Shown here: piece after piece, positions 9,496 through 20,146 of the stretch
How the letters are laid out: each line of letters starts with the position of its first letter
How positions within the stretch are numbered: the stretch's first letter is position 1
DNA from: Gadus chalcogrammus
Taxonomy: Eukaryota; Chordata; Actinopteri; Gadiformes; Gadidae
Assembly (NCBI RefSeq): GCF_026213295.1
Contig: NC_079415.1
Span: 19,616,237-19,680,236, forward strand
DNA: 64,000 bases
Direction of reading: 5' to 3'
Notes under the pieces: generated by a model
Databases searched by the model: none
What the model was told of the DNA's origin: nothing
The model's input: the letters and a program-made list of their open reading frames with translations, nothing else
Made by a program: the position numbers and the translations under genes

Positions 9496-9722
9496 TTATG
9501 GGTATAGGTTACTTTCACCGAGTGACATTAAACCTATAGCATGGATTCAGGTCCGAGGCGCCGTGTTCGCTTGTTATAATCGGATACGGTAACTTGCTTT
9601 TCCAATGTAATCGAGGTCTTTCCGTAAAAATTATGCCACAGAGTTGTAAACAATAAAATAAATATTTCCGTAAGAACTAAACCTCTTTCATGTCGCTCGC
9701 AATACCTTTTGCATCACCGCCC

Positions 9723-9825
9723 TTCAAACGTCTGTGTCTGTCTGCCAAGGCGTCCGCCTATTGGTCAGGTGAGGGAGAGACGCGCTCCTATTGGTCACGG
9801 TGAGGGAGAGACTCGCTCCGATTGG
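9723..9825 (-). promoter_or_regulatory. CHR element plus three CCAAT boxes upstream of sapcd2
   Basis: On the minus strand, reading toward the gene, CCAAT boxes lie at 9825-9821, 9794-9790 and 9764-9760, spaced 31 and 30 bp. A TTTGAA motif (CHR consensus TTYGAA) follows at 9728-9723, 32 bp from the nearest box. This spacing is the hallmark of NF-Y plus DREAM/B-Myb-MuvB/FOXM1 promoters of G2/M genes. The translation start is about 230 bp downstream. Motifs and spacing are seen directly; function is inferred. Confidence 0.7.
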
Positions 9826-9829
9826 TCCA

Positions 9830-10500
9830 AGAAGTTTGAGTTGCGCTTATTATTGCAAACGGGACGTTTTCATATCTGATTTTTGATTCATATCCGATTT
9901 CTTGTATTTGACAACTTCAAATACTATCATTATATATATTATCAGTATTCTATTATAACCCTACTTTATTTTGGGATTGGTTTGATAGTATTTTGACTTC
10001 ACAGCTCTAAAGCACATCAAATAGTGCTTATTAACTGTGTCATGATTATACAAGTCACTTAGAGATAATCGCATCAGGGCGCGGCGTAGGCCTACGGTTT
10101 TCTACTGATTATCGAATGTGTGTTATCAATGTGCTTTCTTGAATGAACAACCAATCGTGATATGGTATAATAATACAATTATAAACATGAGTAATAGCTT
10201 ACGAAGATCCTTCACATACAACCTATACATACATACACTCAATTACGCTACACTATTGTTGCCATCTTTCAGCCCTTGCACGGGGGCAACAAACAAATGT
10301 GGAGAGAAGGAGTTGGTGGCATTGTTTTTAAATAATTGCATTGACCGCAGAAAGAGTTCTGTTTGTGGGAGAGGAAGGGATAGAGAAAGGCCAACTCTTT
10401 GTCCCATGGCCTCATCGTGTCCCTTTCGATTATTAAGCAGAGAGGGTCAGACTACCTCTCTCATCCAACTCTGCATTCTGCTGGCACACAAAGCTACTAA
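9830..10500. other. Intergenic, upstream of sapcd2; nothing recognised
   Basis: Moderately AT-rich sequence without convincing coding or terminal repeats. The long frame from 10118 ends in translated CA repeat and is not a gene. Confidence 0.5.
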
Positions 10501-10619
<119 letters not shown>

Positions 10620-10993
10620 ATATGATCCCATGAACACACACGCACACACACACACACACACATTTGTGGTCTCTCTCTCTCAAACACACACACAAACACA
10701 CATATGTATACACACACATGCAGAAGCATGAACAAACACACTCTCCATCTCTTTCTCACTCACAAACACAAATGCACACACACACAAACACACATGCATA
10801 CACACACACTCTCTCTCTCTCCCCTCTCACACACTCTTTCTTAAACAAACATGCAAACACACACAAACAGCAGTGTTATTGTTATTGCAATCTCTTATTC
10901 GATCAGAATCGCGGCAATTAGACCATAACAATTGAGTATTAGTGACATTAAATATGGAAAGATATGACAGGCGGAAGCCATTGGATAGGCTAT

Positions 10994-11454
10994 TGTTACG
11001 TATTTTAAGAATCTAAGCTACCCACACATAGACCCATGAAGCAGGACCAAATATATAAGCCGTAAATACTATACATAGCCACAAGGGGAGCAAGACCTTA
11101 TTGGAGGCTGCTCCAGCCACAGATGGCAGCGCCTTTTAAATATATGAAGAAGCCGAAGCCATTACGGCACCCCGGCCACGCCCACTAGGCCACGCCCACT
11201 TGGCGGTCTCTACCTGAGGACCGGAGGTGAATAGTGGCCAGAGATTTTCAGCGACACCCGCGAAGGGTCACGGGCCTCTGCCCGTGGCCCATAGTAGCCA
11301 GAGTTATTATCTCTCACACGTGTTCTACACGATTCCTAGAATTCCCTCCGTATAGCTTCACTTACCATGCCGAAACATGCCGACGACTTTATAATAAATG
11401 AAGTGAGTTCAAAGCAACCCGGGATTGGACAACTTTCTTCGAGAATATGCAACA
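10994..11454 (+). mobile_element. Possible solo LTR (TGTTACG...AACA)
   Basis: A 461-bp segment starts TGTTACG and ends TGCAACA. It contains a TATA-like TATATAAG (near 11050), GC-boxes such as CCACGCCC (near 11175 and 11193) and AATAAA (11392) about 60 bp before the end, in the order expected of an LTR (promoter then polyA signal). No internal retroelement region adjoins it and flanking target duplications are not exact. The family is unknown; the call rests on architecture. Confidence 0.4.
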
Positions 11455-12640
11455 CTACTTAAATTCAGGTTAGGGTTTAAGCCAAGTGGAATATTCTTTT
11501 GAGCAATCAATGATAGTGAAACTCCATTAGGGAGAACACAAATAGGACATTTTAGTTCTGTTCGGATGGATTGTTTTAGCAAAGAGATAGATATTTTGTT
11601 CATAATGAAGCCCTGGTTTAATATGGTCCATGTCCCCAATTATGGCAGGGTTGCCGTTGCTAATGCTGAACACCAAAAAAGAGACCATTTATTTGACTAG
11701 TCAGAATTAGAACATTGTCAGTTTGAAAATCTGTAAATGTTTAAACTGAAATGAAAAGAGCGAGAAAGCTGTCTTTAGTGACAGGTTGTGTGGAGTCATT
11801 CTAAGGCTTACTAAGGCTTCCCGTGTTCAAATAATGGACTTTGGTCATTTAGTTTCCTTTCAGGCTTCGTGCAAGGCGTGAAAGGTTATATTGTTTCAAA
11901 TGTCCAGTTTACGTTAATCACAGCTAATCTGCAACTAATCACAGTACTAAAGTAACCCAATACGTTTACATGCACCTCTTAATCGGATTACAGCCATAGT
12001 TCAACTATACTAATTGGACAACTGCAATTGTCTGAGTATACACGACGGTCAGAAAATCGATTCATTGGCCCGAAGCATGTCATACCCCGGTACGATAGGT
12101 GGCGCTAAACCAATTTCAAATAGTGGTAATAAAGCCACCGGCTGACCTCTTTACCTCAGCAGCAACAACAAACTCAGGCTGCATTCGAGTAAGATGGCGT
12201 ACGAAACGCAAGGCGAAGCTACATCCTTCTACATTTTGTATGTGATGCTCATGATAATTACACAAAATTCACACTGTGGGGAATTACACGCCAACATTCC
12301 CCACGGTACCTGGTATATAACGTGGCGCAGAGCAGCCTTTTCTTTCAGCAATTGCTGAAACCAGTCAACTACTTAGACTTTGAAGAAATGCACGATGAAG
12401 AAATGCAGCGGCGGCGTGACGGAGCCCACAAAGGTAAGGCCTCTCTGCTCTTCCTGCCCGTCGGCACTTCCAGCAGCACGCCTCGTGCCACCATAACCTG
12501 CTCTCCTCTGCCTGTTGGCCATGACAGTCTCCAGCCGGACGACGTGTAAAACGCCGTCGTCATCGCTACGTTGAGGGGGACCAGGCCGCGGAAGAACCAA
12601 CTTGTTTTATCTTTCTTTCTGCACATAATGATATATATGT
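11455..12640. other. Non-coding; possible degraded repeat near 11955-12560
   Basis: Fish-repeat-like sequence GTTTACATGCACCTC followed by AATCGGATTAC lies at 11965-12000. A short plus frame at 12322-12549 ends near a GTAAGG, but no domain is recognisable and no partner terminus was found. Confidence 0.35.
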
Positions 12641-13521
12641 TGTACATATAATTTATGGAAAGTTATAAAGTCACACTTTACACAACCACGTGTATAATTG
12701 TCACGCTCCCTCGCCCTCCTTTCAGCCCAGTGGTTGTAGTGTGGTGTAGTGTAGCCCGTGTTCGTCCGCCTCCATGCGGCGATCCTGTGTGCTTCATGAG
12801 TGGGCTGGGGACTTGTCGCACGTTGCCGCATGTACGGCCTCGTCTACCAGTCCCCTAGACCCCGACATTTTGCCCTTTTCTCCCAACAGTAGGTTCGCTG
12901 TAAGGAGACGGCAGAGTTGCTCGTGGCACCTTCCTCTATCGCTCGGTCTCTTCGGCATGCCTCCGCTTGCAGACGAGCAAGACATCACACACGATATGAA
13001 GGTGGGTTGGGGCCAGACAGCTTTAATCAGCTGTCTGCTCGCCCTCTCCCCGAGCGCTATGCGCGTTGGCAAGAGCGTTTCTCCCTACAGTCGGTTTGAC
13101 TATAAGGAGAAGGTGGAGTTGCTCGTGGTACGTTCCTCTATCGCCCTGTCGCTTTGGCCTGCCCTGCAGCGTTATTCTCTGCTTCCAGACGAGCCGGACA
13201 TCACACGAGATGTGAAGGTTGGCTTTGTGTGTTGGCGAGAGCGACGTTATTTCTCAACATGGTTGGGATAACGTTTGTTGGCGGTTTGGGTTTTTCCTAG
13301 ACGTAGGAGAAGCTTTGTTTCTCTGCATCACCCTTTTTTCATAAAAAATTAAATGGGGTTGAGTCAGAAGTTACAGACTCGCTCATTCTCCTGATCATCG
13401 CTTTGCGTGTTCTTCTGAGAATTTAGGGTTATTTATAGAGTCGTTGTGTTTTGCACATCCTCGGCCTATTGAGCTAGGTTGGCAGACCCCGCTGCAGAGG
13501 TGGCTTGTCTCTTGAGACAGG

Positions 13522-13700
13522 CCCATTCTGGATCTTGCGACTTCAACAAATCAGTTGTTACGCAGAAAAATGCTCATCACCACAGCGTTGCTCTGAAAGA
13601 GTGAGAGCTGTGTGAGAGGGGGCGCTTGGTTCACATCCCTGGATCTCAAGGATGTTTTTCTTCCCCGTTCCTATTCACAAGGCTCACAGGAAATGTCCCT
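13522..13700 (+). pseudogene. Reverse-transcriptase fragment, DIRS-like
   Basis: RT palm motifs PILDL and WFTSLDLKD are visible but separated by a stop and at least one frameshift, and the sequence after LKDVF is out of frame. Only about 60 residues of a domain of roughly 200 are recognisable. The family assignment to DIRS rather than Gypsy rests on the SLDLKD wording, which is typical of DIRS1/Ngaro RT. Confidence 0.5.
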
Positions 13701-13935
13701 GTGTCGCCTTCATGAGCACGGCGTATGTCTGACAGCAACTGCCATCCGTTTACTCTCTGGCCCCGCTCACCTCCTCATAGTGTGTGGAGGTTGTGCTGAT
13801 GCCACTCAGGGGTCAAGGGAAAAATATTATTTTGTCGAAGACGAACGGGAACGCTATAAGTGCTCCAAGACCGGAAATGTGCAACTCGGAAGGCTGGTCT
13901 CCGAGGCATCTGGATCACACCATAAGAGTGACCGG

Positions 13936-14530
13936 TTATTCTGGCTTTGGTCACGGTTTGTAACCAGCGTCTTTAATATCCTGTCCTGTAACAATTTATG
14001 ATTGATCCGCTACCCCTATCACTTATACGCTTTGTGTTTATTGAGAAGGTTTTGTGTGCTTGAGTAGACTTTTAGTCCACCGTCGCACACGGTCATGACT
14101 CATGTTGCACAAGCGTGTTCTCCGGCAAGTAGGGCCTAGAGCTTCTTCGCTGCGTTAATAGACCGAATTAGCTGCTCTTTGACGCTGTTTATTTCATGTA
14201 CGCTACGTCGTCTTGTCTTCGCCTCATGGTGGGGTCCCAGCGTTACGCTAGTATTAAGAGTTGGATATTCTTTCTTTGGTAACAGTTCGTAACCGGCGTC
14301 TTTAATATCCTGTCTTCTTACCATTTATAACGAATGTTATCCTTGTCTCTTATACACTTTGGGTTTTTTGAGAAAGTTATGATTGCTTGTGTGGACCTTT
14401 AATCCGTTGTCGCATACATTCGTTCCAGTTATACACATTCTGTGTGTTCACCAGCAACCAGAGCTTCTTCGTTGCTTCGTGAAGCCGATTAGATGCTCTG
14501 TTCATTGATACGCCTGCCAGCCCTTCCTCT
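13936..14530. repeat. Direct repeat, period about 328 bp
   Basis: Unit 1 (13936-14263) and unit 2 (14264-about 14530) share GCGTCTTTAATATCCTGTC (13969 and 14299) and several later blocks such as AGAGCTTCTTCG. They may be split direct repeats or a tandem duplication of the retroelement's end. Confidence 0.65.
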
Positions 14531-14879
14531 ATGGGGTCAGAACAGTCTCATAATGAATAATGAATGCACAGAGAAGGATACACAAATGTATTTTGTGATT
14601 TATATATAAATTACTCTCTTCTCACAAATACGTTTCAATTCACACACAAATGGATATCGGTAGGCCTATGTATAAATGTAAAATAAATCCATCAACAAAA
14701 ATAAGTTTCCAAACACATTTCTGGTCCACACACAAATGTGCCTTGTTTTAAATAAATGTACTATAAATCAATAAATATATTAATTAAAAAAATATTTGCA
14801 ATTTTCAAAAATGTATTTGGATGTTGTTACATTTATATATAAACTCTTAAACTTGTATTTGAAAAGATAGATTCACAAA

Positions 14880-15290
14880 TGCATTTTTTTCAACAAGGAA
14901 CCCTCTGTATCCAATCAGATGCCTCCCTCGTTTTCAGCCAATCACATGACTGCAGTTCCGACCTCTGAGTCCAGCCTCCGAGCCTCCCGGTTCCCTCTGT
15001 CAAATGTCAAATGTCCAATGTGGGAAATAACATGGGTGTTTTGAATGATCGTACATAACAATCTCTAGGTGGCGAAGAAGTAAAAGCCGCGTCACGTTTA
15101 GCTACACACCTTTTCCATCTAGTTTCGACTGGGTTTTGGGATTGTCGGTGCCGTTAAAGTAGTAAACAGCACCGACAATGTAAAAACCCAGTCACTGCAG
15201 TCATGTGATTGGCTGAAAACGAGGGAGGCATCTGATTGGCTATAGAGAGTTCCTTGTTGAAAAAACGCATTTGTGAATCCAGCCACTTCT
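14880..15290. repeat. Inner inverted repeat
   Basis: GATGCCTCCCTCGTTTTCAG (14920s) recurs as its complement near 15213, inside arms of about 85 bp. The loop contains a repeat block with GGGAAATAACATGG also seen near 47020 and, inverted, near 53718, and a short hairpin (ATTGTCGGTGC and its complement, near 15143 and 15168). Confidence 0.75.
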
Positions 15291-15326
15291 CAAAAATCTC
15301 AAAAATCCACCTATAAATACAGACCT

Positions 15327-15947
15327 GGGGCCTCATTACAGAATAAATCCTAACCTCTCATCCTAACTTAAGTTAGGGACTCAAAGATAGGAAAAATCCT
15401 AACTTCCTTTTACAGAAGCAGTCCCTAACCTGGCCGTTTCCTATCTTATCTTTGGCCTCCTATCTTATCTTAACTTAGGTAATCCTAACTGCTCTGTAAA
15501 TCAGATTTTCGATCTGCAATCTTCAGTTTCTGCACTCAGAATGTGCATGTGATTGATAGAACAAGTTACTTTTAACATTAACAGAGACTGTTGATAAATG
15601 ATCTTTGTTAATAACGGCAAGATAGTTGCATTAGTATGACGTCATGGCGGGTATTGATACAGGGAACAAGAAGAGGAGTTATAAAGTAGTAAAGTAATTC
15701 TTCCACCAAATTCAAAATGTAATGTCTTTGCAGGCGATAAAATGAAATTAAAAAATGGTCAGGAAAATGTAAGAAATCATTACGCGGCCTCGGTAGCCTT
15801 TCAGACATCACGTTTCTGTTGTGTTGATCCTCGTCTTCATTGGAAAGAGAAGGAAGCCTCCTTCTGTAATACCAAAACCCCTAAATGCCTTCCTATCTCA
15901 AGAAAGGATAGGATTTCAGAGTTAGGAAGTTTCTGTAATGAGGCCCC
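15327..15947. mobile_element. MITE with GGGGCCTCATTACAGAA termini
   Basis: Exact 17-bp inverted termini lie at 15327-15343 and 15931-15947, with further matching AGTTAGG/CCTAACT sequence inside. It is about 620 bp with no transposase. The termini resemble PIF/Harbinger MITEs (GGGCCTCAT...), an inference. It is nested inside the 14534-16312 element. Confidence 0.75.
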
Positions 15948-16312
15948 AGTTCACACACAAATCCAAACAAGTTCACAAATGAAAAGCGTCTTGTAAATTC
16001 AAGTTTAACAGATTGTATATAAATGTATCAAGATCCAAATACATTTTTGATGAAAATTGCAAATATTTCTTTAATTAATATATTTATGGATTTATATTAA
16101 ATTTATTTAAAACAAGGCACATTTGTGTGTGGATCAGAAATGTGTTTGTGAAACGTATTTTTGTTTATGGATTTATTTTACATTTATACATACCGATATC
16201 CAATTGTGTGTGCATTGAAATATTTTTGTGAGAAGAGTAATTTATATATAAATCACAAAATACATTTGTGAATCCTTCTCTGTGCATTCATTATTAATGA
16301 CTGTTCTGACCC

Positions 16313-16699
16313 AATATTCCTCTTACTTACTCTCGTTGGGAGAGGACGTAACGCCTGATTTCAAACGGGGACGTACGCGCTGCGGAACGGCTGCGAACTC
16401 TGACCTGCTTCAATCCCCACCGGGCGTGTAACGGGAGCATGGCGCTGCCTTGCGAGCCAGCCGTATTCACGCGAGATCACGAGATCACGCGATAATCCTA
16501 AACCTAATGTACTCAGCTTCCACTCCCAAAACTACTGCAATTAAATGCCAGGCTTTGTCCTTTCTGACATTGTCCTTATAAAAAGGATGATTTATTTCAT
16601 AAATTATTTTATGTTGCTCGACTTCGACAATCAGTCTCTCGTCGTCCATGTTGCCGATCCTCTGAGACCCTTTGATTGATTGACTGATGACCAGCAGCT
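16313..16699. other. Unannotated spacer
   Basis: GC-rich to mixed sequence with no convincing frame or terminal repeats. The repeated GAGATCACGAGATCACG at about 16480-16496 is a short tandem. Confidence 0.4.
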
Positions 16700-17426
16700 G
16701 GTTGCACCAGCAGAACGTAAGGTCCCACTTAGGCTACGTTGAACGTAAATCAACCAAACGTTCGACTTTACACTCTACTAAAAAAATAGCAGTTGCACCA
16801 AGCAGATAGTTTCAACATAACACTAAGTTATAACTAATCTTTTACACCTCCCCTCTAGCTGGTGTAAGTTCCATACTAACAATAAAGAACCGTTAAAAGA
16901 AAAAAACGAAAAGATTTCAACACTAACGCAGGGTAAAGATGGCTATTCGTTTTGAGCAATGGGAAGAGGAGTTTCAACGCGGTTTGCGCCGGGAACGGAT
17001 TGTCCGTGACCGTATCGATCCATTTCTTTATTATGATGATGTTGAAATTATATGCGCGATTTCGGTTTTGCCGGGCGGAATATTATATTTATTTATTTAT
17101 TATAAAATCCGCCATCAAATAGCTTAACCTCACGCCTATACCGTCCAAGCAAATTTTAGAGAATAAATGACTCGGATAAGGTGGAAACTTGCCGGTATTT
17201 CCTGTTTACATTGTTAGCTGTCAAGGATTGGCTTGAAATTATCTAAACGTCATTAAAAGCGACACTGGTACAATTTATGCACTACTAGTAACGTTACAAC
17301 TTAAGTTATGGTGGTGCAACCAAAATTTAGAACACCTTTAGTTTGACACTAGCTACGTCGAGCGTAGGGTTAAGGCGGACTTTACACCCATACTTATGAT
17401 CGGCTTTACGTTCTGCTGGTGCAACC
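16700..17426 (+). mobile_element. Harbinger-type non-autonomous element
   Basis: Termini GGTTGCACCAGCAGAACGTA (16700) and its exact inverse ending at 17426. The subterminal regions also mirror each other (GCTACGTTGAACGTA and CTACGTCGAGCGTAG). A transposase N-terminal remnant lies inside. Size is 727 bp. Confidence 0.8.
16939..17127 (+). pseudogene. Harbinger transposase N-terminal fragment
   Basis: A 62-codon frame opens with MAIRFEQWEEEFQRGLRRER and continues RIDPFLYYDDVEII, matching the N-terminal LRRER..RDR.(N/D)P...YDD region of fish Harbinger transposases. The nuclease domain is missing. Translation drifts into AT-rich non-coding sequence after about residue 45. It could still serve as a 5' exon relic in a MITE derived from an autonomous parent. 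Confidence 0.65.
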
Positions 17427-18077
17427 GACTGCTGGTGCCACCGGTCATGACGTAAAGTTGATGTGAAGTTGTGATAGGCTACATGAGCTGAGTATTGTGT
17501 TTTATTTCGAAAATTTACCGGATGCTATGGAAGCATATAGCAAAATTCAAATTACATTATGCAATTGACAATTCATTATGCAATTTAATAATGTTATTTG
17601 CAAATACGTTATTCAAGAGCATTTTAATATGCAGAAAGACAATGAAATCCTAAATAAAACTTGCAAAAGGTATAACAATAAAAATAGAATAACATTGTCA
17701 AACACACTCCGCCACGCTCCGTGTGTTTCGAAATTCAAATTACATTTCAATCCGCAAAACACTTTGAAAAAGATTTTGCAAAACGTTTTGCAAAAAATTT
17801 TGCAAAACATATCAGCCAATCGCGTCTGGGCGGGAATACGTCATCCTCAATCAATTCCTCATCAGACCGTGGCACTATCTTTTCTATGCCTAACATTGTG
17901 CTAGGTTTGACTGGGTTGACATATATATTAATATGGTGAAAATGGTGGAAAAGACAGTGGCGGAGCTGCTGCGGGAGGCCACTGCAGCTCTAGATGAGCA
18001 GCGGGTTGCAGGGTCCGAAACAGCGAACAACATGCCTGCACCGAATCACACCGTAGAAGGGCGCGCAAACCGCGTGC
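17427..18077. other. Unannotated AT-rich spacer
   Basis: Short TTTTGCAAAA-type repeats at 17760-17815 and TTATGCAATT near 17557 and 17577. A plus frame at 17933-18190 starts MVKMVEKTVAELLREATAAL but runs into the hAT terminus, and no domain is recognised. Confidence 0.4.
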
Positions 18078-19310
18078 AGTGGCGATTTGAGAGTCTGTGG
18101 GGCCCTAAGCAAAAATTCCTAGGGGGCCCCTCCAACCAACTTTCATCACCATCATGTTATAAATTATCTGCCCCAAACAGTGTCTTGTAAAATAACCTTT
18201 TATTTTGAAAAATATATTAAAAAAAAAAAAATCTTAATAACATTATAAGGCCATACATTATGTAGGCATGCAAACTCATAAGCTATGAAAGAGGTGAAAT
18301 GTCCGAAAACAAACCCCTGTATAGGGGTCTGGGGGCAATATTTTTTTGTGATTTGAACATGTAAAAGAAGTAATCTGGTATATTTTGGTGAAGAGAATTT
18401 CAGGTCAAAGACAACTTTTATTTCAGTTCAAATGAATAGAAAAATGAGCAAAACAAGTGTGGAAAATATGTCTGTTTTTTGCTTTTTATTTTTATTTATT
18501 CGTCCACTTCTATTTTAACTATGTATTTATTGCTTACATGTCCGAAACAAAGACAATCAATCAATCAATTTCCATTATATTATAAATAATCCAAACCAAA
18601 GCAGTGTCTTGTACAAAAACCTTTTATTTAAAAAAATATATTTAACATCTTAAATAACTTCAACTGTTTCACAATACCATTACAATTTTAATTTCCAGCT
18701 TGGCTGATGGCAATCATATAGGGCTCTAAAAAAATGTCCCCACATTTTTGTGGGGGCACACCAGCTAATTTTTTTTCTTACCTTTATAGATGACACATCC
18801 AGTTAGAAACGAACTGTCACTCGCCACGGTCACGGAACTGCTACCAAATTAGAAATGCTGCAGGCCTTTGCTAGGGCAAATGCTGCCACTAAGTCCTAAA
18901 AATCTAAACTCCTTCGCACAGTGTGCTCTATAGAAATTAGAGCCAGTCCTCCTGAAAGTCTCTCTTGAGACATGGTTGACCTGAGATAAGTTTTTATTAT
19001 TTTTAAAGGTGAGAAACTTCTCTCTCCAGAGGCAACAGTGACTGGAAGAGTTAGTAGCAGACGAAGGGCAATGCTGAGGTTTCCATAGATATCTAGGATG
19101 TGTTGCTTGTAAATGTAATCGAGTATCTTTCTGTTATAGCTCATAAATAATCTTGCTCTTACCACTGCCTTGCAGTCTTTTTTCTTTTTCAGTAAAGCAG
19201 CCTATACGAGCAGAAAAGTGTCACACGCGGTCAGACGAGAAGCTTGTGAAGAGGCAAGGCAGGCAACTGCTTGGGGCCCCGAGCCTCCAGGGGGCCCCCT
19301 AAGGGCCGAC
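18078..19310 (-). mobile_element. hAT (ZMYM1-like) remnant
   Basis: GGGGCCC-rich terminal regions lie near 18080-18135 and 19275-19310, characteristic of the ZMYM1-like hAT group. A minus-strand hAT dimerisation segment lies between them. Blocks near 18165-18250 and 18600-18665 (CAGTGTCTTGTA...CCTTTTATTT) are a direct internal duplication. Exact ends and target duplication could not be fixed. Confidence 0.6.
18896..19165 (-). pseudogene. hAT transposase C-terminal dimerisation domain
   Basis: The minus-strand frame contains LLTLPVTVASGERSFSPLK then TYLRSTMSQERLSGGLALIS. This is the hAT family C-terminal dimerisation motif (P.T.ASGERSFS.LK.IK..LRS.M...RL..L), which also carries the last catalytic-domain helix. 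About 90 residues of a normal 600-800 remain. No BED/TTF finger or catalytic DD core is found upstream on the minus strand, so this is a 3' remnant. Codon use is ordinary and the frame ends before the GC-rich terminus. Confidence 0.8.
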
Positions 19311-19395
19311 AGACATAATGACTCAGTTTTACACAGTGACTGCAGCTCCCTCAGGACAAGTTGAGACAACTGTCTCAACGACAAGTTGAGACAAC

Positions 19396-19864
19396 CATAG
19401 ACATCTTATATGATAGACGGAGCATCGAATGCTACCGCCTACTGGCGCTGACGAGACGCGGGGCCGCCATCTTGGAGTGGTCATCCGCTCCACTCAGTGT
19501 AATCCGTTTGGCTGGAGCAATGAACTGTCAGCGCATTTAATTAATCTTACCTCACTGAATACCACTGATTTTCATGCGGTTTTTTGTCACACGTGTAGCT
19601 ATGATAAAGGCCACATGGTTTGGCGTGTTTTATTATTCAATACTAATTATACCAATAGTACGGTAATGTTAAATCTTGCTTGTGAAAAGTAATCCCCCGA
19701 TTCATATTATGGATTGTCCGCCGATTTGAGCAGGAATACGCTGAACAACAGCCCGGCATCCTGTTTCTGCTGCTGTTGCTGCTCCCGGTTGACCACTCCA
19801 AGATGGCGGCCGTATTTCTCGCGTCCCGGCAGCCAATGCTCCGTCTATCTATAAGATGTCTATG
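19396..19864. mobile_element. hAT MITE with perfect 8-bp TSD GAGACAAC
   Basis: Termini CATAGACATCTTATA and its inverse are flanked by GAGACAAC at 19388-19395 and 19865-19872. The inverted ends extend about 70 bp to GCCGCCATCTTGGAGTGG on both sides. Size is 469 bp with no transposase. An exact 8-bp duplication assigns it to hAT with good confidence and suggests a fairly recent insertion. Confidence 0.88.
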
Positions 19865-20146
19865 GAGACAACCCCCTTAAGCCCCCCCCCCTTGAGTGCC
19901 CCGCCCCCTCGTTCTTCAACTTGTCATTCCCATCATCAATCTGTGTCACTCAAGATTCGTCACATTTCTTCTCGAATATTCAAATGCAATGAATAAACGA
20001 AAATGAAGAGCAGTTATCCTTCTGGAAACGGAAAAAGACCTATGCGGTTTCGTGTTGGAATTTGTGTGGACGCCTGAAACGAAAACAATGACGTCCTTAA
20101 CATTCTGTAGGCTTCAATTTAGAGTTAAGTTAACTAACTTGTTGCC

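Larger units (their letters stand above)
12700..14530 (+). mobile_element. DIRS-like tyrosine-recombinase retroelement remnant
   Basis: Degraded coding pieces lie in plus orientation. Around 13522 the translation gives PILDLATSTNQLLRR, and at 13624-13662 GAWFTSLDLKDVF, corresponding to the RT motifs of DIRS1-type elements. Upstream, a roughly 200-bp unit is tandemly duplicated (about 12887-13010 and 13086-13226). Downstream, a unit starting TTATTCTGGCTTTGG (13936) is repeated from 14264 with period about 328 bp. No tyrosine recombinase was recognised. Boundaries are approximate; the right side is cut by the inverted-repeat element at 14534. Confidence 0.5.
14534..16312. mobile_element. 1.8-kb element with arms of about 350 bp in inverted orientation
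   Basis: Left end GGGTCAGAACAGT (14534) and right end in reverse complement GGGTCAGAACAGT (ending 16312). Arms 14534-about 14880 and 15970-16312 are inverted copies with many shared blocks, e.g. AATGAATGCACAGAGAAGGA. The left arm extends inward (14880-14962) and pairs with 15195-15290. No transposase is present. The interior holds a MITE (15327-15947) and a dispersed repeat (about 14965-15075). Superfamily unknown. Confidence 0.75.

Noticed and set aside
12322..12549. 75-codon frame with a GTAAGG near its middle, considered as an exon
   Set aside because: No family match, upstream reading not open, and surrounding sequence resembles a decayed repeat.
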